Positions 8,801-12,803 of a DNA stretch of 12,803 bases are shown in pieces; positions within the stretch are counted from its first letter, which is position 1; every line of letters starts with the position of its first letter. The position numbers were made by a program, and so were the translations under genes. The notes under the pieces are model-generated. The model did no database searches and was not told the DNA's origin. It saw only the letters and a list, made by a program, of their open reading frames with translations. The stretch is taken from assembly GCA_943326215.1 (NCBI GenBank), contig CALPSK010000005.1:1-12803 (forward strand). Reading direction: 5' to 3'. The stretch is from Sediminibacterium ginsengisoli (lineage in GTDB: Bacteria > Bacteroidota > Bacteroidia > Chitinophagales > Chitinophagaceae).

Positions 8801-9102
8801 TCATTTAGGGAACTAACATCATTTGCTAAAGTAATGGTTAAGTTGGCTGCAGCCGTTACTTCAGTAGCAACGTATCCGATCGCACTTACACTTAATTTTG
8901 CATTAGCAGATGTAAGTGTTAATTTAAACACTCCATTGTCATCTGCATTAACACCTTGTCTTGTACCTTTTACTTTGATAGCAGCTCCAGAAATTGGATT
9001 ACCAGCTTGATCCAATACCTTACCAGAGACAGCTGTCTGCGCTAGTGCCGATGTTACAATCAAGGCAGAAGCACAAAAACTAATTAGAAATTTTTTTATC
9101 AT
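5866..9102 (-). CDS. SusC/RagA-family TonB-dependent outer-membrane transporter
   Basis: 1078-aa TonB-linked outer-membrane receptor that imports ligand together with the SusD partner. I place the start at 9102, where MIKKFLISF opens a clean signal peptide ending at ALAQ (residues 19-22). The frame stays open upstream to an ATG at 9228, but those 42 residues are an AT-rich Phe/Lys/Ile stretch with no role and would run over the candidate promoter; an ATG at 9156 is a less likely alternative. Residues ~26-95 are a carboxypeptidase-regulatory-like (CarboxypepD_reg) beta domain. A TonB-box-like DVVVTSLG follows at 101-108. The plug lies at ~115-235 with the SusC hallmark NLRGNTSFSSSNQPLFVVDG. 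The remainder is the beta-barrel, ending in LRVTF with the usual terminal aromatic residue. It is the first gene of a three-gene unit. There is no adjacent ECF sigma/anti-sigma pair, and the N-terminus lacks the extra STN signalling domain, so trans-envelope sigma signalling through this receptor is unlikely. Confidence 0.96.
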   Translation of the reverse strand: MIKKFLISFCASALIVTSALAQTAVSGKVLDQAGNPISGAAIKVKGTRQGVNADDNGVFKLTLTSANAKLSVSAIGYVATEVTAAANLTITLANDVSSLNDVVVTSLGIRKEKKQLVYAVSDVKAEQLQQKAEPDLLRALAGKVPGVDITSGGGSPGQSTRINLRGNTSFSSSNQPLFVVDGIPFDNSVNQSVGFDRASTFSNRAFDIDPNNVESMTVLKGISASALYGQRAANGVILITTKSGAKSKKGLEVSYSVSYNTESIASVPDYQNKYGQGSNQNYNGGFIGNWGGPFADQAAFVNAQSGGILNYPIQRFVPTQIKTRYPGLFPSLPDSLEYKGYDIINNFFKTGMLVENSLNISAGDAKNNFTATASRAANSGIIPNSETGRTSVSVGGNAQLANGLKVSGSLNYVNNRQQNPKSGASLFGDYGGGTGGSIFDRLYYFPRSFPMDQMPFENPVNGNNIFYRPTDNPYWTAKYNLFNSNVNRIFGNIKVAYDVTKWLNLSMQGGLNTYSENQREITRAGGNSGGGIGSMWSSNIVNSEKNFQFLATTKSISLTKDIDMTARLGAESNERSNSQLYSSGVGFIVPNLYKLTNTAQSQVGSDYNEMRRILGAFGSFDFSYKNYLFLNLTGRNDWSSTLPVDNRNYFYPSAGLSYIFTDALNISNKILSYGKVRANFAQTRRDVPPYQLATTYNVTSPSYLTPSGATVYSSSLSNALKNAGLKPEGLQEIEFGADLNFLDGRIKMDLTYYVKTSTDLFVTKRIPVSSGFSTQAINAGSIENTGYEAGLDFTWIKTNSGFTWNTYFAFNRVVSQVLKTDDQGADIILGNGAFISNVQRVGQPFGMLYGLGAARDADGNRLIWPGQGGSGGTHIYAEQDDIIGNPNPDFKLGITNTFTYKNLTFSTLFDWWQGGQIYSITAASLLLRGQLKVNENREGVYVIPGVYGNNDTKTAILDANGKAIKNTTSISAFDYYFSDGFGAYGPDDTNIYDKTTIRLREATLGYSIPKQYLKKTPFGSATLSFSGRNLWFYAPNMLQGLNFDPEVLSDVASSNLQGIDLGAAPSTRRFGLNLRVTF

Positions 9103-9167
9103 ATCTATTTTTTTATCTATGAACTTTACTTGTATCTTTTTTAATACAATTTTCATGAAATTAAATA

Positions 9168-9198
9168 CAAATATTATTTTTTCAAAAAAATTAACAAA
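9168..9198 (-). promoter_or_regulatory. Candidate promoter of the SusC/SusD unit
   Basis: Read on the minus strand, TTTG (9198-9195) is followed by an 18-nt spacer and TAATATTTG (9176-9168). This resembles the Bacteroidota pair TTTG / TAnnTTTG, except that the -7 box has three rather than two bases between TA and TTTG. It would give a leader of roughly 60 nt before the ATG at 9102 and would exclude the upstream ATG at 9228. In such an A/T-rich region chance similarity is a real risk. Confidence 0.4.
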
Positions 9199-9327
9199 TA
9201 AATAATAAAAAAAATATTTATTATTCAAAATTTAAAACATAACTAATTGAAAATAAATTATTTAAATACTAATAAAAAAAAATCATGGGAAAAATTTTTG
9301 TTTAATTTTTAGTTTATTTTTTTTGGT

Positions 9328-9389
9328 AATTAATTAGACAAAAATGAATTTACCCCATTTCTAAAAAAATGTAAATGGCCTATTTTTTT
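9328..9389. repeat. Imperfect tandem repeat, copy 1 (62 bp)
   Basis: Begins with AATTAATTAGACAAAAATG, which matches the start of copy 2 in 18 of 19 positions. It then runs through a CCCC-TTTCTA block and ends with a GGCCTATTTTTT block; both blocks recur in the same order in copy 2 with small insertions and deletions. It lies directly beside copy 2. Confidence 0.7.
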
Positions 9390-9390
9390 G

Positions 9391-9453
9391 AATTAATTTG
9401 ACAAAAATGCAATTCCCCTTTCTAGTTTAAATAAGTCAAATAGCCCATTTTTT
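9391..9453. repeat. Imperfect tandem repeat, copy 2 (63 bp)
   Basis: Begins with AATTAATTTGACAAAAATG at 9391 and carries the same ordered blocks as copy 1: the CCCC-TTTCTA block, then an AAAT-GCC block ending in a T run (here AGCCCATTTTTT). Identity is highest in the first 19 bases and in the final T-run block. Conservation of separated blocks suggests paired sites for a regulator or an old duplication; no function can be assigned. Confidence 0.7.
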
Positions 9454-9506
9454 AAGCAAAGCCCCCAATTTTCGGTAAATACCTGCCCAAAGATGGATTA
9501 TCGAAT

Positions 9507-9514
9507 TATCTTTA
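9507..9514 (+). promoter_or_regulatory. Possible -7 box of radA giving a near-leaderless mRNA
   Basis: TATCTTTA matches TAnnTTTG in 7 of 8 positions and ends 5 nt before the preferred radA start codon at 9520. If used, transcription would begin at or next to the ATG. No good TTTG lies at the -33 position. The spacing is nearly identical to the box upstream of holB, which gives slight additional support. Confidence 0.35.
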
Positions 9515-9519
9515 CTATT

Positions 9520-10896
9520 ATGAGTAAATCTAAATCTGCTTTCTTTTGCAATAATTGTGGATACGAATCCACCAAGTGGGCGGGCAAATGTCCTTCTTGC
9601 AATGAGTGGAACACCTTTACCGAAGAATTAATTGATAGCGGCAAGGAAAAAGAAAGTACTTGGGAAGAGTATCATACGAATCAAAAAGGCACTACGGTTA
9701 TTGCCATTAATGAAGTCAATAGTTTATCAGAAAAAAGAATTGATAGCGGAGACGCTGAATTAAATAGAGTATTAGGTGGCGGTATTGTACTGGGCTCTAT
9801 AATATTAGTTGCAGGGGAACCTGGCATTGGAAAAAGTACTTTGTTTTTACAACAAGGTCTTTTAATGAAGGAGCAAGTTGTGTTGTATATCAGTGGAGAG
9901 GAAAGTATTCAGCAAATAAAAATGCGTGCCGATAGATTGAATATCAAAAATGATCAATTTTTTTTATTAACGGAAACACATACTGCTGCTATCTTTAAAG
10001 CCATTAAGAAATTAAAACCAACGGTGGTCATTGTCGATTCTATTCAAACCTTAGAATCCAATGTCATTGAAGCGGCAGCGGGCAGCGTCTCTCAAATAAA
10101 ACAAACTGCTGCAGAATTTCAACGCTTTGCGAAAGAAACAGGCACACCGGTTTTTTTAATAGGACATATTACAAAAGAAGGAACCATTGCGGGGCCAAAA
10201 ATACTGGAGCATATGGTGGATACCGTATTGCAATTTGAAGGAGATAGACATTACGCGTATAGAATGTTACGCACTTTAAAAAACAGATTTGGTGGCACTA
10301 GTGAATTAGGAATTTATGAAATGACTAGCGAGGGTATGAAAGTAGTAACCAACCCCTCTGCTTTTTTAATCGCCCAAAGAAATGACGCCCTAAGTGGCAG
10401 TACTATAGCCGCTTCTATGGAAGGTATGCGTCCTTTATTAATTGAAGTACAAGCCTTGGTCACACAGAGTGTGTATGGCACACCACAAAGAACCGTCACT
10501 GGTTTTGATTTAAGAAGATTACAACTTTTATTAGCCGTTTTAGAAAAACGTGGTGGCTTTGCTTTTGGCATGAAAGATGTTTTTGTAAATATTGCAGGCG
10601 GACTTAAAATAGAAGATCCTTCTATGGACTTGGCCATTATACTAGCCTTACTTTCTTCTTTCGAGGACCTTCCCCTTCCACAAGGTATTTGCTTTGCAGG
10701 CGAAGTAGGACTGAATGGAGAAATTAGAGCAGTGAATAGAATTCAACAAAGAATTGCAGAGGCCGAAAAATTAGGCTTTGAAAAAATAATTATTTCAAGC
10801 TTTAATCAAAAAGGAATTGATACTAAAAAATTAGGTATTAGTGTGGTGGCTGTTGAAACAGTAGAAGAAGCCTATAAGCTCTTCTTTAATGCTTAA
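9520..10896 (+). CDS. radA: DNA repair/recombination protein RadA (Sms)
   Basis: 458-aa RadA/Sms, a RecA-like hexameric DNA helicase that promotes branch migration in recombination and, in transformable bacteria, extension of donor-strand exchange. I choose the ATG at 9520 (MSKSKSAFFC), the usual N-terminus of the family; the in-frame ATG at 9493 adds nine residues that do not fit and would lie upstream of the possible -7 box. The domain order is complete. A C4 zinc finger sits at C10, C13, C24, C27. The Walker A is GEPGIGKST (99-107) and the Walker B is VVIVDS (169-174). The RadA signature KNRFG is at 254-258. The C-terminal Lon-protease-like domain includes EDPSMDLAIILAL and GEVGLNGEIRAV. 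Its last 8 bp overlap the start of comF, so the two are co-transcribed and probably translationally coupled. Confidence 0.97.
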   Translation: MSKSKSAFFCNNCGYESTKWAGKCPSCNEWNTFTEELIDSGKEKESTWEEYHTNQKGTTVIAINEVNSLSEKRIDSGDAELNRVLGGGIVLGSIILVAGEPGIGKSTLFLQQGLLMKEQVVLYISGEESIQQIKMRADRLNIKNDQFFLLTETHTAAIFKAIKKLKPTVVIVDSIQTLESNVIEAAAGSVSQIKQTAAEFQRFAKETGTPVFLIGHITKEGTIAGPKILEHMVDTVLQFEGDRHYAYRMLRTLKNRFGGTSELGIYEMTSEGMKVVTNPSAFLIAQRNDALSGSTIAASMEGMRPLLIEVQALVTQSVYGTPQRTVTGFDLRRLQLLLAVLEKRGGFAFGMKDVFVNIAGGLKIEDPSMDLAIILALLSSFEDLPLPQGICFAGEVGLNGEIRAVNRIQQRIAEAEKLGFEKIIISSFNQKGIDTKKLGISVVAVETVEEAYKLFFNA

Positions 10897-11620
10897 AGAA
10901 TTCTTACCTAGCGCGCTTCTAAAAACTATTCAAAAATATAGCGCTGGTTTTTTACATTTATTTTATCCGCATATTTGTATGCACTGTGGCAGCGAAGAAC
11001 TAAGCCCAGAGACGGTTTTATGCGAGGCCTGTGAAAAAAATTTACCCTACACCGAATTTTTAGCCATTGAAAATAATAAGGTAGAAAAAATATTTTGGGG
11101 CAGGGTGCCTATACAAAAAGCAGGTGCCAGTTTATTTTTTACCAAGGACAGTATTGTACAGTCTTTAATTTTTGCTTTAAAATATAAACACCAAAAAAAA
11201 GCAGGAAGACTACTTGGAAATATTATGGGGAAAGATATAATGAATAGCCAACGCTTTAATAATATTAATTGCATGATACCCATTCCCCTTAGTAAAAAAA
11301 AGCAAAGACAAAGAGGGTATAACCAAGCCCAGGTAATTTGTGAAGGCATTCAAGAAAAATTACCTCATATACCTATTGTTCCCGTTTTACTCAAAGAAAA
11401 AAGTTCAAAGAGTCAAACTCGACAAAATAGAATTGAAAGAAATCATCTTAGCGAACAGCCCTTCAAGTTAATAGACCCCAGTTCGCTAAAGAATAAAAAC
11501 ATTTTAATCGTAGACGACGTCATTACTACCGGCGCCACCATGGAAGCCGCAGCTATTTACTTGTGGAAAGAGGCCCAGCCCCAGTCAATAAGTATAGTGG
11601 CTGGTGCCTATACGATCTAG
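10889..11620 (+). CDS. comF: ComF-family phosphoribosyltransferase-like protein
   Basis: 243-aa ComF/GntX-type protein. The N-terminus has a four-cysteine zinc-binding site, C30-x2-C33 and C45-x2-C48, in the double zinc-ribbon typical of the family. The middle has the family motif IPLSKKKQRQRGYNQAQ. The C-terminus carries the PRPP-binding signature ILIVDDVITTGAT (residues 205-217) of type I phosphoribosyltransferases. ComFC homologues are needed for DNA uptake or handling of internalised single-stranded DNA in Bacillus, Haemophilus and Helicobacter; the chemical reaction is not established. The ATG lies inside the last codons of radA (8-bp overlap), joining two genes known from transformation. 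The family call is secure. A competence role in this organism is inference, as ComF proteins also occur in non-transformable bacteria. Confidence 0.94.
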   Translation: MLKEFLPSALLKTIQKYSAGFLHLFYPHICMHCGSEELSPETVLCEACEKNLPYTEFLAIENNKVEKIFWGRVPIQKAGASLFFTKDSIVQSLIFALKYKHQKKAGRLLGNIMGKDIMNSQRFNNINCMIPIPLSKKKQRQRGYNQAQVICEGIQEKLPHIPIVPVLLKEKSSKSQTRQNRIERNHLSEQPFKLIDPSSLKNKNILIVDDVITTGATMEAAAIYLWKEAQPQSISIVAGAYTI

Positions 11621-11756
11621 TCAACTTTTTCTAAAATATTGTGTTATATTTATTGTTCAAATAAAGTTGCTGAAAAGCAAAAAATATAAAAGACTCAAAA
11701 TAATATACAACGAATTATAAAACTTAGAAATAATAAAAAAATTAAACGCAATTATT

Positions 11757-12281
11757 ATGAAAACATTATTAAGCATTTTACTTATGGCCACTGTATTTAC
11801 AACGAATGCACAAAGCATTCATAGCTTTACCGTAAAAAGTATTGACGGTAAAAATTTAAACCTAGCTAGTTTTAAAGGTAAAAAAATATTAATTGTAAAT
11901 ACTGCTTCTAAATGTGGTTATACACCTCAATACGAAGGACTAGAAAAAGTATATGAGCAGTATAAAGATAAATTAGTAATTATAGGATTTCCTTGCAACC
12001 AATTCGGTGGACAAGAAGCAGGAACCAATGAAGAGATTGCAGATTTTTGTAAAAAGAACTACGGTGTTAGCTTTCCTTTAGCCGATAAAATTGATGTGAA
12101 AGGGAGCAATGCTGCACCTATTTATCAATGGCTTACACAGAAGTCAAAAAATGGAATTCTAGACGCTAGCATTTCTTGGAATTTTAATAAATTTTTGATT
12201 GATGAGAATGGCAAAATGATGGCTTATTTTCCAAGTAACGTCAAGCCAGATAGCGATGCTATTTTGTCTTATTTAAAATAG
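11757..12281 (+). CDS. Exported glutathione-peroxidase-family peroxidase
   Basis: 174-aa GPx-like thiol peroxidase that reduces hydrogen peroxide or lipid hydroperoxides. The N-terminal signal peptide (hydrophobic residues 4-15, probable cleavage after TNA at 16-18) places it outside the cytoplasm, unlike BtuE-type cytoplasmic enzymes. The catalytic tetrad is present: peroxidatic C53 in NTASKCGYT (Cys, not selenocysteine), Q86 in FPCNQFGGQE, and W141-N142 in SWNFNKF. Further cysteines are C80 in the conserved FPCNQF motif and C98 in DFCKKNYG, the latter close to the resolving Cys of thioredoxin-dependent GPx, so the reductant is more probably a thioredoxin-like protein than glutathione. It is preceded by a 136-bp AT-rich gap after comF with no recognisable promoter box and no Shine-Dalgarno. 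The family is clear; substrate and reductant are inferred. Confidence 0.95.
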   Translation: MKTLLSILLMATVFTTNAQSIHSFTVKSIDGKNLNLASFKGKKILIVNTASKCGYTPQYEGLEKVYEQYKDKLVIIGFPCNQFGGQEAGTNEEIADFCKKNYGVSFPLADKIDVKGSNAAPIYQWLTQKSKNGILDASISWNFNKFLIDENGKMMAYFPSNVKPDSDAILSYLK

Positions 12282-12324
12282 TTTTATAGGCCCGTATTTT
12301 AACCCCGCTTTATAAACTATCCAT

Positions 12325-12332
12325 TATCTTCG
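12325..12332 (+). promoter_or_regulatory. Possible -7 box of holB giving a near-leaderless mRNA
   Basis: TATCTTCG matches TAnnTTTG in 7 of 8 positions and ends 4 nt before the holB ATG at 12337, so a transcript from it would start at about the initiation codon. There is no obvious -33 TTTG. Confidence 0.35.
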
Positions 12333-12336
12333 TTGC

Positions 12337-12803
12337 ATGTTATTTAGCGAAGTTATAGGACAGGAGGCTTTAAAAAAGCAATTGGTTCACTTAGTAGAAC
12401 AAAAAAGACTAAGCCATGCTTTATTATTTGCTGGCCCAGAAGGCGCTGGGGCCCTACCTTTAGCCATTGCCTTTGCACAATACATAGTAAGTCTTCCGGC
12501 CAATAATGAAGGCGCTGTGGCCGACTTATTTGGAGCAGCTGCTACAGAAGTTAAAGCAGATACTTTTTACACACCGGATCAAATAGAAAATTTACCTGCT
12601 TATCATAGAGCCAGTAAACTCATGCACCCCGATTTGCATTTTTCATTTCCTTCCATTACAGAAAAGCCAGGACAAAAAAATTTAAGTGCTAATTATATTG
12701 AAGAGTGGAGAGAGTTTATCATGGGCTATCCTTATGGAAATGTTTTTGATTGGTTACAATTTATCAAAGCTGAAAACAAACAAGGTAATATTAGCGCCGA
12801 TGA
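12337..12803 (+). CDS. holB: DNA polymerase III subunit delta-prime, 3'-truncated by window edge
   Basis: The open frame runs from ATG 12337 to the window end (155 residues visible, no stop). It starts MLFSEVIGQEALKKQLVHLV, the clamp-loader AAA+ opening 'F..VIGQ...K..L', followed by RLSHALLFAGPEGAGALPLA (24-43). This P-loop has no GK[ST], as usual for delta-prime in Bacteroidota, so ATP is probably not hydrolysed here. MHPDLHFSFP (96-105) is a delta-prime hallmark that normally follows a four-cysteine zinc module. Here the segment between residues 50 and 96 has no cysteine at all, and none occurs in the whole visible part. The subunit belongs to the replisome clamp loader that places the beta clamp on DNA. 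DnaX (gamma/tau) is the nearest alternative, but the degenerate P-loop and HPDLHF motif favour delta-prime. Confidence 0.9.
   Translation, partial: MLFSEVIGQEALKKQLVHLVEQKRLSHALLFAGPEGAGALPLAIAFAQYIVSLPANNEGAVADLFGAAATEVKADTFYTPDQIENLPAYHRASKLMHPDLHFSFPSITEKPGQKNLSANYIEEWREFIMGYPYGNVFDWLQFIKAENKQGNISAD

Larger units (their letters stand above)
9103..9519. other. AT-rich divergent intergenic region between the susC-like gene and radA
   Basis: About 417 bp with no convincing gene. Open frames here are only extensions of the flanking genes through A/T runs. It holds a candidate minus-strand promoter for the uptake unit (9168-9198), two adjacent imperfect repeat copies (9328-9453), and a radA-proximal -7-like box (9507-9514). 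The stretch 9200-9327 is almost pure A/T with long homopolymer runs, as is common upstream of strongly expressed Bacteroidota outer-membrane genes; curvature or UP-element-like effects are possible but unproven. Confidence 0.7.

Noticed and set aside
9103..9492. CRISPR array, attachment site or insertion-sequence remnant in the large intergenic region
   Set aside because: There are only two diverged repeat copies without spacer structure, and no transposase fragment, terminal inverted repeats or tRNA.
10314..10637. Minus-strand open frame of 107 codons inside radA
   Set aside because: It lies entirely opposite a strongly conserved RadA region, has no recognisable domain or start context, and is explained by the codon pattern of the sense gene.
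11047..11349. Minus-strand open frame of 100 codons inside comF
   Set aside because: It is antisense to conserved ComF sequence. Its hydrophobic look comes from complementing Lys/Asn-rich codons.
11621..11686. Inverted CAACTTT / AAAGTTG pair after comF
   Set aside because: The 7-bp arms are about 35 nt apart with no GC-rich stem; likely chance in AT-rich sequence.
12278..12320. AT-rich inverted repeat around the GPx stop codon (ATAGTTTTATA with TTTATAAACTAT)
   Set aside because: The stem is A/T-only with a bulge, the loop exceeds 18 nt and no T run follows, so a terminator call is not supported.

Overview
The window looks like a chromosomal segment of a low-GC Bacteroidota, most likely of the Chitinophagaceae type. 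The main support is an intact SusC/SusD outer-membrane uptake pair. Further support comes from TAnnTTTG-like promoter boxes with almost no Shine-Dalgarno sequences, a Bacteroidota-style RNase G, and a delta-prime clamp-loader subunit with the GPEGxGALPLA form of the P-loop. The family-level placement is inference; no rRNA or other marker is present to confirm it.

Layout. (1) 1-1513, + strand: most of RNase G, cut at its 5' end by the window. (2) 1602-3431: two convergent genes separated by 12 bp. A small exported redoxin (+) faces a periplasmic protein (-) that fuses a c-type heme domain to a peptidylglycine-monooxygenase-like dicopper domain. (3) 3473-9198, - strand: an apparently complete transcription unit of susC-like TonB-dependent transporter, susD-like lipoprotein and a 202-aa lipoprotein of unknown function. 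It has a candidate promoter at 9168-9198 and a strong hairpin terminator at 3473-3508. (4) 9103-9519: a very AT-rich divergent intergenic region with two adjacent copies of an imperfect ~62-bp repeat. (5) 9520-11620, + strand: radA and comF, overlapping by 8 bp. (6) 11757-12281, + strand: an exported glutathione-peroxidase-like protein. (7) 12337-12803, + strand: the 5' part of holB (DNA polymerase III delta-prime), running off the window.

How the genes fit together. The SusC/SusD pair plus the third lipoprotein should form one outer-membrane uptake machine. No degradative enzyme or dedicated regulator lies beside it, so its substrate cannot be read from context. RadA and ComF are both known from natural transformation and recombination in other bacteria, and here they are translationally coupled. 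The heme-copper protein and the neighbouring redoxin are the least understood part: every copper ligand of the eukaryotic monooxygenase fold can be matched by motif, and a built-in heme could replace ascorbate as electron donor. That is the best candidate for undescribed biochemistry here. Most of the remaining genes are ordinary housekeeping functions.
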